Assembly: GCF_007293315.1 (NCBI RefSeq)
Contig: NZ_VLXZ01000004.1
Span: 278,820-342,819 of the forward strand
Direction of reading: 5' to 3'
From: Alkalicoccobacillus porphyridii
Lineage (GTDB): Bacteria; Bacillota; Bacilli; Bacillales; Bacillaceae_D
Length of the DNA stretch: 64,000 bases
The position numbers and the translations under genes were made by a program. Below, piece after piece: positions 52,833 to 61,730 of this stretch (the first letter of the stretch is position 1; each line of letters begins with the position of its first letter). The notes under the pieces are model-generated. The model did no database searches. It worked only from the letters and a program-made list of their open reading frames with translations, and was not told where the DNA came from.

Positions 52833-53033
52833 TCAGACAGCCATCTGATGGGCTCTTTTTTCTTTGTGCATGATATAAAATAGTCTTTCTACTTCTCTAG
52901 GAGTGATATCAAGTTGATGAGCTACCTGAGCACACCCTCTATCGGTTCCTAGCACCGCTACATGGTTATATAGGTAAGTGGCTTCCCCATTTCCTAGAGG
53001 CTTCTCTCGTCCACCTGGTGTTTTGTACGTCAT
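52833..53033 (-). CDS. Hypothetical early protein, HTH-like
   Basis: 66 residues, ATGA overlap with 53030 gene. The second half (GCAQVAHQLDITPREVERLFYIM) suggests a helix-turn-helix. Confidence 0.6.
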   Translation of the reverse strand: MTYKTPGGREKPLGNGEATYLYNHVAVLGTDRGCAQVAHQLDITPREVERLFYIMHKEKRAHQMAV

Positions 53034-53233
53034 ACCGTCGCACCTCCAACCAAACGCTGATTTAATTGTTCAACCTCAGTAATTGTTCCGGTGTAAGTCA
53101 AATCATCAATTAAGGACTCCAATAGATTCCTTGCTTCAACAACGTTCTCCGGTTTAGGATCTCCCTTAAGTAATTCAAGAGCATCACGAACAGTAGACCT
53201 TGTTTCCGCTAACGACACAGTATGTCCCAACAT
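53030..53233 (-). CDS. Hypothetical early phage protein
   Basis: 67 residues, AAAGGAG before ATG. Helical; no known family. Confidence 0.65.
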   Translation of the reverse strand: MLGHTVSLAETRSTVRDALELLKGDPKPENVVEARNLLESLIDDLTYTGTITEVEQLNQRLVGGATV

Positions 53234-53269
53234 ATGAACAGCTCCTTTTCAGTTTTAAAAATAATGAGT

Positions 53270-53366
53270 GCAGCTGCACCGTGAGACGCACAAGAAGGGG
53301 ATGGACTTGAACGCCTCACGGCAAAGCTGAGCTTGCCGTCTTGATCTGTTTTTGATAAGATCAAAT
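53270..53366. ncRNA. Structured intergenic element, three stem-loops
   Basis: CGTGAG..CTCACG with inner CG/CG and CAAG/CTTG pairs, GGCAA/TTGCC, and TTGATCT/AGATCAA follow each other within about 95 bases between two early genes. Strand and function are not known. Confidence 0.4.
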
Positions 53367-53734
53367 TATCCAATTAAAGTTTTATCTTGCGAAGCGCTAA
53401 CTGTTCCAGCAGTGAGTGCTTTTTTTAATGGGTGATGCATGTTCTGGTGGGCTATGCGTGCTCTTTCTACTCGATCAGCAAGCTTTCTTAATGAATCGCT
53501 GTTCTCTACTTCTCTGCAAAGAGCTACAAATTTCCCATGTCTTCTAAGCGATTGAGTAATGTAGATCATTTCCTCTGAGTCAAAGTCCTTCTTACCTTTC
53601 ACAACCTTGTCCAAAATTAGATCAAAACGTTTTTGTTCAAAAGAATATCTTTTAGGCCTTATTACTTCCATGGCTTCAATGATCATTTGCTGATCCTTGA
53701 TATTAAGCTGTAGGCGCTTTTTCAATACATTCAA
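53366..53734 (-). CDS. Hypothetical early phage protein
   Basis: 122 residues, ATGA overlap with the regulator at 53731. Basic and helical (RPKRYSFEQKRFDLILDKVVKGKKDF). No family recognised. Confidence 0.65.
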   Translation of the reverse strand: MNVLKKRLQLNIKDQQMIIEAMEVIRPKRYSFEQKRFDLILDKVVKGKKDFDSEEMIYITQSLRRHGKFVALCREVENSDSLRKLADRVERARIAHQNMHHPLKKALTAGTVSASQDKTLIG

Positions 53735-53988
53735 CCTCCTGTAATAATCTGCATAGCACTTTGTAAGACGTTTAATCCATCCCCTGTTGCGATATAAGCA
53801 ATAATTAAATCTTTTGCGTTACACGCTTCAGCCCATTGAATCATTTGGGGGAAGCTAGGTATTTTTTTGCCTGTCTCGAATTTTGAAACGCACGACTGTG
53901 ATAGGTTAAGTTCTGTAGCAAATGCCCTCTGATCCAATCCTGTCTTATCCCTCATAGCGCGCATCATGGCGCTGAGCTTCAATTTCAT
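53731..53988 (-). CDS. XRE-family helix-turn-helix regulator
   Basis: 85 residues from ATG 53988 (AAAGGGGG upstream). HTH_3: TGLDQRAFATELNLSQSCVSKFETGKKIPSFPQMI. A palindrome ATATTCCA..TGGAATAT just upstream is the likely autoregulatory operator. Confidence 0.8.
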   Translation of the reverse strand: MKLKLSAMMRAMRDKTGLDQRAFATELNLSQSCVSKFETGKKIPSFPQMIQWAEACNAKDLIIAYIATGDGLNVLQSAMQIITGG

Positions 53989-54001
53989 TTCACCCCCTTT
54001 C

Positions 54002-54036
54002 ATATTCCAAAATGGAATATATGACGTTTTGGAATC
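54002..54036. promoter_or_regulatory. Palindromic operator upstream of XRE gene
   Basis: ATATTCCA-AAA-TGGAATAT (54002-54020) is perfect, followed by a half-site TTTTGGAAT. The same TTTTGGAAT word recurs in the iterons at 51025-51186. Confidence 0.6.
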
Positions 54037-54104
54037 AAACCAGTACTAGCAATTTAGTAAAATATATTTAGATGAAGTAGCTTGTACTATATTGTTCAGG
54101 GCAC

Positions 54105-54239
54105 TTATGCCCTTTTTTGAATTTCTTCACTTTTCTGTTGCTCACGATTTTTCTTTATTAATCGTGGCACTGAGGTTTTAAGAAGAAATTTTGCTAAATT
54201 GCGTAATGCTTGATCGGATGGCCCTTCTTGTTTGCTCAT
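54105..54239 (-). CDS. 44-residue basic protein
   Basis: ATG 54239 with AAGGGAGG upstream. Helical, Lys/Arg/Gln-rich; no domain recognised. A GGGCA/TGCCC hairpin covers its end. Confidence 0.6.
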   Translation of the reverse strand: MSKQEGPSDQALRNLAKFLLKTSVPRLIKKNREQQKSEEIQKRA

Positions 54240-54288
54240 TTCTGAAGCCTCCCTTCAATGTGATATCTATGTGATGTGTACAGTTGGA

Positions 54289-54537
54289 CTAACCATGTAA
54301 CTTAGACTTATTATTTATAGCGTTTTTCGCAACACTGACTTCAAAAAAATTTTCTACTTTCTGTCCGAAAAATTTAGCTAATAGAAATATTTCATTAGCT
54401 AAAAACGGTTGCTTGCCTTTTTCTTTTCTATAGTACGAATGTAAAGTACTACATCCAATGACTTTAGCCATCTCTTTTTGAGAAAGGTTTTTGTCTTCTC
54501 TTAATTTTTTTATCTTATTGATGTCAACTACTGCCAT
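54289..54537 (-). CDS. XRE-family Cro-like regulator
   Basis: 82 residues from ATG 54537 (GGAGGTGG upstream). HTH: LREDKNLSQKEMAKVIGCSTLHSYYRKEKGK. First gene leftward from the divergent switch; likely the lytic-side regulator. Confidence 0.82.
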   Translation of the reverse strand: MAVVDINKIKKLREDKNLSQKEMAKVIGCSTLHSYYRKEKGKQPFLANEIFLLAKFFGQKVENFFEVSVAKNAINNKSKLHG

Positions 54538-54552
54538 TAATACCACCTCCAA

Positions 54553-54705
54553 TTAGCGATAATCGCTATCTTATAACCTAATAATACATAGCGATTTTCG
54601 CTAAGTCAACAACAAAATATCATTTTTCGCTATTTTTGTTTTATCTTTCGCAAAAAATGCTATAAATAATATATACTTAATCAAAATGAATCGAAGGAGC
54701 ATGGC
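54553..54705. promoter_or_regulatory. Lysis-lysogeny switch: divergent promoters and operators
   Basis: O1 TAGCGATAATCGCTA (54554-54568) and O2 TAGCGATTTTCGCTA (54589-54603) are 15-bp palindromes; half-sites near 54624 and 54646 may be further operators. Leftward promoter TTGACT (54604-54609)-17-TATTAT has O2 in its spacer. Rightward -10 TATAAA lies near 54661. Confidence 0.85.
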
Positions 54706-55071
54706 ATGAAAGCTGAGAATATATTAGGGACTAGGTTAAAAAAATTGCGCGGAGAAAAGGGATTTTCTCAAAAAGAATTTGGTGCAATTTTTGGTTTAAC
54801 TAATTTTCAAATTTCTCGTTATGAAAAAGGAACCGCGAATCCTGATCCCGACTTAATAACTAAATTTGCAGATTACTTTGAGGTTACGACTGATTATTTA
54901 TTAGGAAGAGTAGATGAACGAGACTCTTACATTTCAATTGCATTTGAAGATGGAGGAAAAGAACCTCTTTCTGAAGATGAGAAAGAACATCTGGAAGAAA
55001 TGCTGAAGAACTTTAGAGAAACAAAAAAACGTTGGTTAAAAGCACGTGGCTTAACAGAGGATGATCTTTAA
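54706..55071 (+). CDS. ImmR/CI-type phage repressor
   Basis: 121 residues; GAAGGAG before ATG. XRE domain (LRGEKGFSQKEFGAIFGLTNFQISRYEKGTANPD, then FEVTTDYLLGRVD), acidic helical C-terminus, no self-cleavage domain. Followed by an ImmA-type protease, so inactivation should follow the ICEBs1/phi105-like route. Confidence 0.85.
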   Translation: MKAENILGTRLKKLRGEKGFSQKEFGAIFGLTNFQISRYEKGTANPDPDLITKFADYFEVTTDYLLGRVDERDSYISIAFEDGGKEPLSEDEKEHLEEMLKNFRETKKRWLKARGLTEDDL

Positions 55072-55168
55072 CTAGTGTTATTACATTATATTTTATGAAG
55101 TTATTAGCCCTTGGGCTATTTCTTTTAAGTAAATATACGAACATACATTCTAAAAAAGGGTGATAAAA

Positions 55169-55789
55169 TTGCGTTTTGCAACTCAGAGAGACACAAATAT
55201 AAGTAAATTCTATAAGCAACACAGCATCTTAACTGTTGAACAATTAGATATAGAATACTTAGCCGATATTTTTAGATTGGAAATCAATTATGGTGATTTT
55301 AAGAGTAAAGTTATTTATGAAGGACCTTTCGCTATTATGGCATTGACAGAAGGAAAATCTATTGAAGAAACAAGAAAAACATTTTTTCACGAGTTAAGTC
55401 ATCATCTCAATCATTATGGCCGCCAAAAAAAGATGAGCAACAGCTTCAGGGATTTACAAGAATCATCAGCTTATTGGCTCTCTCTCTATTACGCTATGCC
55501 TTTGCATATATTTGAACCGCTGCTTATTAAACACAAAGATCCTGAATACCTTGCAGAATTATTTGAGCTTCCTAAAGGCATGGTTATTGAACGCATTGAA
55601 TCTATACGCCGGGAACGTTCTAGATCTGAACAACACGACTTACACACGCGTAAAGAATTTGTACATCGACTTAAAAGTAAGAGTTTACAACCTGGAAAGG
55701 TACATGATGGGACTCTATTAATCTTAAATCAATTAAAAAATCAAGTTGGAGAAGAAAGGATGAGTAATGATGTTAAACGTTTACTTTGA
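55169..55789 (+). CDS. ImmA/IrrE-type metallopeptidase (anti-repressor)
   Basis: 206 residues from TTG 55169 (AAGGGTGA upstream; GTG 55160 sits within the site). Zinc motif TFFHELSHHLNHYG (HExxH). Expected to cleave the repressor at 54706 after DNA damage. Confidence 0.88.
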   Translation: MRFATQRDTNISKFYKQHSILTVEQLDIEYLADIFRLEINYGDFKSKVIYEGPFAIMALTEGKSIEETRKTFFHELSHHLNHYGRQKKMSNSFRDLQESSAYWLSLYYAMPLHIFEPLLIKHKDPEYLAELFELPKGMVIERIESIRRERSRSEQHDLHTRKEFVHRLKSKSLQPGKVHDGTLLILNQLKNQVGEERMSNDVKRLL

Positions 55790-56123
55790 TGAGTTAGACG
55801 GAATATTAAACCCCCAATGGATGCTGATAACCACTAAGACAGATGAGGAGTATATGAGTGTTACAATTGACTCGCCTTTTGAGCGATTCTATCAAGAGGA
55901 TTTTCACGACGAAATGGCTATTATTACAGTTACTTCTGGAGCTATGACAAGAGACCCTTTCAAAGACCGGCAATTCAGTATTCATATTCCAACGGTCAAA
56001 ATAGATATGACATCAAATGATATTCATCCAGATAATATATATCAAGCTGATTACTTTTTGATTAGGTTGGAGGATTTAGAAGAACTACTTCAATTTGATG
56101 TGAGTAAGTATTTTATTATTTGA
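55767..56123 (+). CDS. Unknown protein between immA and integrase
   Basis: 118 residues; GAAAGGATGAG upstream, overlaps immA by 23 bases. Acidic, beta-rich (DEMAIITVTSGAMTRDPF, QFSIHIPTVKIDM). No family recognised; co-expressed with the repressor and protease. Confidence 0.7.
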   Translation: MMLNVYFDELDGILNPQWMLITTKTDEEYMSVTIDSPFERFYQEDFHDEMAIITVTSGAMTRDPFKDRQFSIHIPTVKIDMTSNDIHPDNIYQADYFLIRLEDLEELLQFDVSKYFII

Positions 56124-56132
56124 GGTGATTTT

Positions 56133-57569
56133 ATGAAATGCGCTATCTATACTCGAGTATCGACTGAAGAACAAGCAAAAGAAGGTTTTTCTATCCGAGG
56201 TCAAAAAGAAAGATTAGATATGTTTGCTCAATCTCAAGACTGGGATATATATGACTACTATATTGATGAGGGGAAATCTGCTAAAGATATTGATCGTGAT
56301 GAACTTCAGAGAATGCTTGAAGATATAGCTAATGACAAAATTGAAGTAGTACTTGTATACAAATTAGATAGGCTTACAAGGTCTGTGATGGACCTTTACA
56401 AGCTCTTAGAAAAATTTGAGGCTAATGGTTGCATGTTTAAGTCTGCAACTGAAGTCTTTGACACCACTACTCCAACAGGAAGATTATTTATTACTCTTGT
56501 TGCTGCTGTCGCTCAATGGGAACGAGAGAATCTTGGTGAACGTGTAAAATTCGGAATGGAACAAATGGTCGAAGAAGGTAGATGGCCAGGTGGTCCCCCT
56601 CCTTTTGGGTTCAGATTAAATGAAGAGGATAAATTAATCGTTGATGAAGAAGAATCAGGATTATATAAATATATGTATGAACTATATGAAACCTTTCATG
56701 GTGATTTCAAAATATCGAATATATTGAACCATGAATTACAAGTCAAAACTAGGAAAGGTAATGATTTTAGTGCTAAGACTGTTAGAGACATTATGAAAAA
56801 TCCTATAGTATATGGTGCCTTTAAGTGGTCAGGGAAATTATATGATAATTTCGCACCTGCAATTGTGCCTAAAGACCGCTATGACAATGTTATGGAACTA
56901 AGAAATTCCAGGAAAAATCACCATCCACAGAATGTAGCTTCTGATTATATTTTCACTGGTGTTGTAAAATGTGCTAGATGTGGTGCGCCTTTGAAAGGTG
57001 CACTTAGAGATATCAACGGTACGAAATACCGTTATGTAAATTGTACTAACCAGCGTGAAAAGAAATGCGACCTCCCTTTAATCCGTGAATCCAGCATTGA
57101 ACTTTATTTCCTAAATGAAATCCAAAATCAACTAAAACAATTCCATGAAATTGCCTTTGAAGTTGGGAATGAACCCGACCAGGCGACAGTAAAAGCCAAT
57201 TCACATATTAATCAGTTACAAAAACAATTAAAAACAATTAAAGAACGAAAAAAGAAATGGCAGCTAGCCTTTGCTAATGATGTTATTGATCTGCAAGAGT
57301 TAAGAGAACATACAACAAGTGATCGGAAGCGGCAGGAAGAGATTGAGGCAGAATTAATCGAATTAGTAAAAGACGATCCTCAAAATACATCAGAGGAAAT
57401 TGTGAAAGCTTTAACCGATTTTCTTGGTAACTGGGATCTATTAGAACCAATCGAAAAGAAACATAGTGTAATGCTCTTCCTAAAAAAATTTGATATTGAC
57501 TGTGATAATGGAAAAGGGATCAATTATAAGAAAAGAAAGCTATACCTTTCTAACTTTCAGTACATCTAA
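56133..57569 (+). CDS. Large serine recombinase (integrase)
   Basis: 478 residues; GAGGTGAT precedes ATG. Resolvase domain with catalytic serine in YTRVSTEEQ, KLDRLTRS and the E-x-x-x-x-x-ER helix; recombinase domain (GPPPFGF..); zinc ribbon (CARCGAPLKG.. C..KKC); coiled coil about 355-395. Ends 26 bp before the attR core, the usual layout. Confidence 0.96.
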   Translation: MKCAIYTRVSTEEQAKEGFSIRGQKERLDMFAQSQDWDIYDYYIDEGKSAKDIDRDELQRMLEDIANDKIEVVLVYKLDRLTRSVMDLYKLLEKFEANGCMFKSATEVFDTTTPTGRLFITLVAAVAQWERENLGERVKFGMEQMVEEGRWPGGPPPFGFRLNEEDKLIVDEEESGLYKYMYELYETFHGDFKISNILNHELQVKTRKGNDFSAKTVRDIMKNPIVYGAFKWSGKLYDNFAPAIVPKDRYDNVMELRNSRKNHHPQNVASDYIFTGVVKCARCGAPLKGALRDINGTKYRYVNCTNQREKKCDLPLIRESSIELYFLNEIQNQLKQFHEIAFEVGNEPDQATVKANSHINQLQKQLKTIKERKKKWQLAFANDVIDLQELREHTTSDRKRQEEIEAELIELVKDDPQNTSEEIVKALTDFLGNWDLLEPIEKKHSVMLFLKKFDIDCDNGKGINYKKRKLYLSNFQYI

Positions 57570-57594
57570 CCTTTTTTTGTGCCCATTGCTACCT

Positions 57595-57599
57595 TAGCT
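57595..57599. other. attR core
   Basis: TAGCT with phage sequence CCCATTGCTACCT on its left and permease sequence GTTCCTTTAG on its right. With attL it predicts attP arms CCATTGCTACC and GGTAATGGTAGC, an imperfect dyad. Confidence 0.9.
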
Positions 57600-58652
57600 G
57601 TTCCTTTAGTTGGAGCTATACTCATTCCTGTTGCCGTTAAAGCGGGGCTACCGGCAATGGGGACCGGGGTGGCGATTGCGATTGCGGGTCAGGGTATGGC
57701 GTTATCTTCTGATTACATGATTAAGATTGCACCGATGCTTAGTGCTACCGCTGCGGGCGTTGAGGTTTCAGCTGTTGCTGATAAGGCGTTGATTCTTTCG
57801 CTCATTACAGGATTAACTGCTCTTGTTTTGGCTTACTTTCGCTTAAGAAAAACATTCCAGTCCCCTTCTATGCGCCATTTGCAGCATTGGATGAAGCTGA
57901 ATGGAACGGAGCAGGTTACAGCTACAAGAACACAATCGGCAGCTGAAGCCAAAACGAGCCTCTTTTTTGCTATTCTTGTTCCTGTTGCCTTTTTGGCAGT
58001 GGTTGTTTATATGGTGTATGCCACGTTTAGTGGGGCTGATTCTCTTGAGGGTGGTGCGGGAGCTGCATTAATTGGCGGAGTGGCGATTCTGATTTTGATT
58101 GCCGCTGCTACGGTTTATAACTGGAGACAGTCATTAAATCAGGTGAGCGAGCATTTAATTGAAGGGTTCACATTTGCCTTTCGAGCCATGGGTCCGGTTA
58201 TTCCGATTGCAGGCTTTTTCTTTCTTGGAAGCGGGGAGATCTCTGCTCGAATTTTTTTACTTGAAGAAGGAGTGCAAGCCCCGTCCTTTCTATTTGAGCT
58301 AGTTGAAGCTGGACAGCAATTCATCCCTGATAGCCCTCTATTTGCGGGGTTCGGATTATTAATTGTTGGTATGGTCACGGGGCTTGACGGATCTGGTTTT
58401 TCAGGGCTACCACTAGTTGGAGCCTTGTCTGGTGCATTAGCTCCAACGGTAGGTGTGGATGCTGCAACACTTGCAGCGATTGGTCAGATGGGGGCTGTTT
58501 GGGTAGGCGGAGGAACGTTAATTGCATGGTCTTCGATTGTTGCTGTAGCCGGGTTTGCCAAGGTTTCTGTGATTGAGCTGGTTCGTCAGTGTTTTATTCC
58601 TGTTATGTCTGGATTAATCCTTTCCACTCTGATTGCTATTTGGTTGTTCTAG
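57600..58652 (+). pseudogene. Permease gene, 3' part
   Basis: 350 codons in frame with the 5' part at 17444. Several hydrophobic segments, a loop GLDGSGFSGLPLVG and a C-terminal membrane helix. Without the 5' part it has no promoter or ribosome site. Its end overlaps the convergent metallophosphoesterase gene by 17 bases. Confidence 0.9.
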
Positions 58653-59505
58653 ATAAGGTGATGGACACAATTTCCGGCCGGTTAAATAAACGAATTGGAA
58701 TGACACTGTTTCCTAGCCCGCGGTTTACAATCATGGTTGTTCCATTGGATTCATATGGGCCACTTGTATACGTTGGAAAAAAACCTTGATCTGGGGCGAT
58801 TAAACCACCAAGAAAAGGGATTCTGATTTGGCCTCCATGTGCATGTCCAGCTAATACCACATCAATGGCTTCCGCCGAGTAGGTTAAAAAATGCTCTGGA
58901 CGATGTGATAACAGAATTGTATAGTTCTCTTGATCGAGACTGGAGCTTAATGCTGCCCGGATTCCGGTTTCTATTGCTGCTTTATTTGAAATTCCTTCCG
59001 AAAAAGCTGGATCTTCTATTCCTGCTAATTGAATAGAGGCATCACCCTTCTCAAGAAATACGGATTCATTTTCTAATATAACTGCACCTGAGTGAGTCAG
59101 CTGTTGTTGAAGTTCATCGTACCTATTGGAATGCCATTCGTGGTTACCTGTTACGTAATATACTGGTGCTAGGTCTGTCAGTTTTTCGATTAATTGAATA
59201 GCTGGATTTGCATCATATCTTCGGCTATCAATAAGATCTCCGGTAAACACAATAAGGTCTGGTTGCTCTTCTTCTACACTTTGCGCTAATCGATCCTGGT
59301 TTCGACCAAAGATTTTATTATGTAAATCAGATAAGTGAATGATTTTATAATCATTAAACTCGTTTGGAATTGAATTAGATTCTATTGATAGATGTGTAGT
59401 TGATAGGGTATTTTGTTGATAATAAATAAACATAGCGAGCAATATACTTGTAGCAAAAAATATGGTAATAATTAGCCCTCGATAGCGGTAGATGGTTGTG
59501 ATCAT
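58636..59505 (-). CDS. Membrane-anchored metallophosphoesterase
   Basis: 289 residues from ATG 59505 (TTG 59517 is too close to AAGGGG). N-terminal anchor (about 5-25), then the calcineurin-like motifs HLSDLHN, GDLID, GNHEWH, LLSHRPE and GHAHGGQ. Similar to YkuE/YpbG-type enzymes; acts outside the membrane, substrate unknown. Confidence 0.88.
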   Translation of the reverse strand: MITTIYRYRGLIITIFFATSILLAMFIYYQQNTLSTTHLSIESNSIPNEFNDYKIIHLSDLHNKIFGRNQDRLAQSVEEEQPDLIVFTGDLIDSRRYDANPAIQLIEKLTDLAPVYYVTGNHEWHSNRYDELQQQLTHSGAVILENESVFLEKGDASIQLAGIEDPAFSEGISNKAAIETGIRAALSSSLDQENYTILLSHRPEHFLTYSAEAIDVVLAGHAHGGQIRIPFLGGLIAPDQGFFPTYTSGPYESNGTTMIVNRGLGNSVIPIRLFNRPEIVSITLSRTTK

Positions 59506-59552
59506 GAATACGTTCAATCCCCTTAATGATCTATTACATTATTATAATACAA

Positions 59553-59592
59553 AGATACCTCTTTATACTGTTATCTACAGCAAAAGAGGTAT
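59553..59592 (-). terminator. Terminator of the 47-residue gene
   Basis: GATACCTCTTT/AAAGAGGTATC pair perfectly; TTTGTATTAT follows on the minus strand. Confidence 0.8.
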
Positions 59593-59600
59593 CTGAATTA

Positions 59601-59744
59601 TTACTTTTCCTTTTTTTTCTTATCATTCTCTTTTTTGTTCTCGTCTTTATCCTGATCTATCGTTCCGTCCTCTAAACTCCTGTCAAAGAGATCCTTTATT
59701 TCTTCTTCACCTGTTTTTTCTTGGTCTTTATTTTTATCACTCAT
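59601..59744 (-). CDS. 47-residue highly charged protein
   Basis: ATG 59744 with AAAGGAAG upstream, own terminator downstream. Almost only Lys, Glu, Asp and Asn, with a short helix EEEIKDLFDRSLEDG. Unknown function. Confidence 0.65.
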   Translation of the reverse strand: MSDKNKDQEKTGEEEIKDLFDRSLEDGTIDQDKDENKKENDKKKKEK

Positions 59745-59802
59745 CAGAACACTTCCTTTCTGTCTATATAGATACTTACCCCTTATGAGAACATGTTAAG
59801 CG

Positions 59803-60585
59803 TTAATCTTCTTCTAAAAATTCATGTACTCGATTTATAGGCACAGCTAATCCAACAGAATCTTCTTCACTCATAAAGCCTGGAATGGTTTTCGCATAGA
59901 CCACTCCAAGTACCTCTCCCTCTTCAGAAATAACTGGACTGCCGCTATGACCTTGAAAGATACTGGCTTCAATCTGAATAGCATCATAGAGTTGATCACT
60001 ATCAATGATAGAACCTTGGATCGAAATCTGGTTGTGGGTTAGTGGATTTCCAATAATATAAACCAGTTGATTTCCAGATGCGGAGGATTGACTTAATGGA
60101 AGGAAGGGATGTTCTGAATCAGACTCTATCTTTATTTTAGCCAAATCTAATTCCTCATCTTCTTTTTCAATCTCCCCTTGATACTTCTCGCCCTCTGAAG
60201 TTGTCACAATAAGCGGGCCCTCTCCATCCGCAACATGGTGATTGGTTAGTAGCAAACCGGACGCATCAAAAAAGAACCCCGTCCCTCTAGATTGCCCCCT
60301 TTGAATGGTAACAACGGTTGATTTATACACCTCAAGCTGTTCATTATCCGACAATTCTTCTGACTCGCTGACAAGCTGCCTCGCATCCTGCCCGTAGTGC
60401 TGTAATAGAAACGCACCGGCATTGCCAATTAAGATAACAGACACAAGAATGGCGCCTAGCTTCACCCACCATTTTGATTTTTTTGACTTTGGGGATGCAT
60501 CAGGCAAAAAATCCTCTGGCTCCGGTTCGCCCTCCATGCGTTCTTCTGGTAATCGATCGTCTTGCTTCGAATCGTGATCTGACAT
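59803..60585 (-). CDS. Membrane-anchored trypsin-like serine protease (HtrA-type without PDZ)
   Basis: 260 residues from ATG 60585 (GAGGTGAT upstream). Acidic cytoplasmic N-terminus, membrane segment about 44-64, protease domain with His in TNHHVA, Asp in ELDLAKI and Ser in QGHSGSPV. Lacks the PDZ domain of HtrA. Probably surface quality control. Confidence 0.88.
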   Translation of the reverse strand: MSDHDSKQDDRLPEERMEGEPEPEDFLPDASPKSKKSKWWVKLGAILVSVILIGNAGAFLLQHYGQDARQLVSESEELSDNEQLEVYKSTVVTIQRGQSRGTGFFFDASGLLLTNHHVADGEGPLIVTTSEGEKYQGEIEKEDEELDLAKIKIESDSEHPFLPLSQSSASGNQLVYIIGNPLTHNQISIQGSIIDSDQLYDAIQIEASIFQGHSGSPVISEEGEVLGVVYAKTIPGFMSEEDSVGLAVPINRVHEFLEED

Positions 60586-60603
60586 TTTTATCACCTCAAG
60601 CTA

Positions 60604-60629
60604 AAAAAGACCTGATCGAATCAGGTCTC
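60604..60629 (-). terminator. yycC terminator
   Basis: AGACCTGA/TCAGGTCT hairpin overlapping the yycC stop; TTTTTT follows on the minus strand. Confidence 0.85.
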
Positions 60630-60776
60630 AGAATCATTTGAGTTTTCTTTTTGTGAAAGAGCGGAAAGTTCTGCGAGTAAAACATGCTGCGGCATATGAA
60701 CGAGATGTTCGATTGGAACTTTAAGATGCGCTGCAAGCTTTTGTGCTGTTTCTGGTGATAATTGTAGTGGTCTCAT
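60621..60776 (-). CDS. yycC: YycC-like protein
   Basis: 51 residues, AAAGGAG before ATG. MRPLQLSPETAQKLA and PIEHLVHMPQHVLL match B. subtilis YycC closely. Function unknown. Confidence 0.8.
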   Translation of the reverse strand: MRPLQLSPETAQKLAAHLKVPIEHLVHMPQHVLLAELSALSQKENSNDSET

Positions 60777-60779
60777 TAC

Positions 60780-61571
60780 CTAGTCTCCTTTACTGTGAAA
60801 GTAAAGCTCCGATAATACTTTTTTAACTGAGCTTGCCGTTTTAATTGTGCCAAGTCCTGATCGATCCAGTTCAATTGATTTCATAGCAAGATCAGGTCTC
60901 ATCCCACATACAAGTAATTCCGTACCAATCAGAGCTAACACATCTCGTAATTGGTAAATGCCATCGACAACTTGATCATCAAAGGTTTGCAGACCAGATA
61001 AATCAAGGAGCAATGTATCAATTTGTTTGGTTACTACTTCTGAGGTAACATTTCGAAACATCTCTGTAAACCGCGGCCCGTCAATCTGTCCTATTAAAGG
61101 TAAAATGGCCACTCCACTCATGAGGGGCACAACGGGTGCAGAGAGGGAGCGAATTTGCTCTTGAGACTTTTTAAAGCTTTCTAGCGCTCGCTTTTGATCA
61201 GTAATATCCTTTTGTACACCGACAAAATAATGTTTATCTTCTTCTTCAAGATATACAGGATCAATGGTCAGCTCGTTCCAGAAAGTTTCCCCGTTTTTTT
61301 TATAGTTTAATAGTTCAATTGTGATTGATTGATGATTTTCAATCGCCTGGCGGAGAAGTCGGACAGCATCTGGATCTGTTTCCTCACCTTGTAGAAAACG
61401 GCAGTTGTTATTAAGTGTCTCCTCTACTGAGTAACCTGTCATTGACGTAAATCCTTCACTGACATAAATAATTTCGTTGTCTGGAAGATCTGGGTCGGTC
61501 ACGAGTATGCCTACCCTTGTGAAATCAAGGATCTTAACTAAGAGTTCGGCTTGTTCAATAATCGCTTTCAA
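60780..61571 (-). CDS. ytvA: Blue-light photoreceptor, LOV-STAS (YtvA)
   Basis: 263 residues, TTG start after TGGAGG. LOV domain (about 15-125) with the photo-adduct cysteine in NNNCRFLQG, J-alpha linker, STAS domain (about 148-258). In B. subtilis YtvA senses blue light with FMN and feeds the general stress stressosome. The usual Gly-Lys/Arg before NCRFLQG is Asn-Asn here, which leaves the cysteine intact. Confidence 0.93.
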   Translation of the reverse strand: MKAIIEQAELLVKILDFTRVGILVTDPDLPDNEIIYVSEGFTSMTGYSVEETLNNNCRFLQGEETDPDAVRLLRQAIENHQSITIELLNYKKNGETFWNELTIDPVYLEEEDKHYFVGVQKDITDQKRALESFKKSQEQIRSLSAPVVPLMSGVAILPLIGQIDGPRFTEMFRNVTSEVVTKQIDTLLLDLSGLQTFDDQVVDGIYQLRDVLALIGTELLVCGMRPDLAMKSIELDRSGLGTIKTASSVKKVLSELYFHSKGD

Positions 61572-61730
61572 CTAAAAACCTCCATTTGGGCACTTCTTGT
61601 ATATATTTAACACTTTAGAGTCTCGTTCGTTGCTTGAAGCTATTCTTTGAAATATAATAAGATAATTCTATCCTAACTTGTTTAGTAATTCCGGTCAATT
61701 ATTTGCCTATTAGGATCTGGAGGGATACAT

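Larger units (their letters stand above)
17820..57599. mobile_element. A118-like siphovirus prophage, ~39.8 kb
   Basis: Bounded by the TAGCT core at both ends. Carries integrase, immunity, replication, late regulator, packaging, head, tail and lysis modules in A118/PSA-like order; structural genes look intact. Apart from ssb (frameshift at A6) no broken phage gene was seen, so it may be inducible. Confidence 0.97.
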
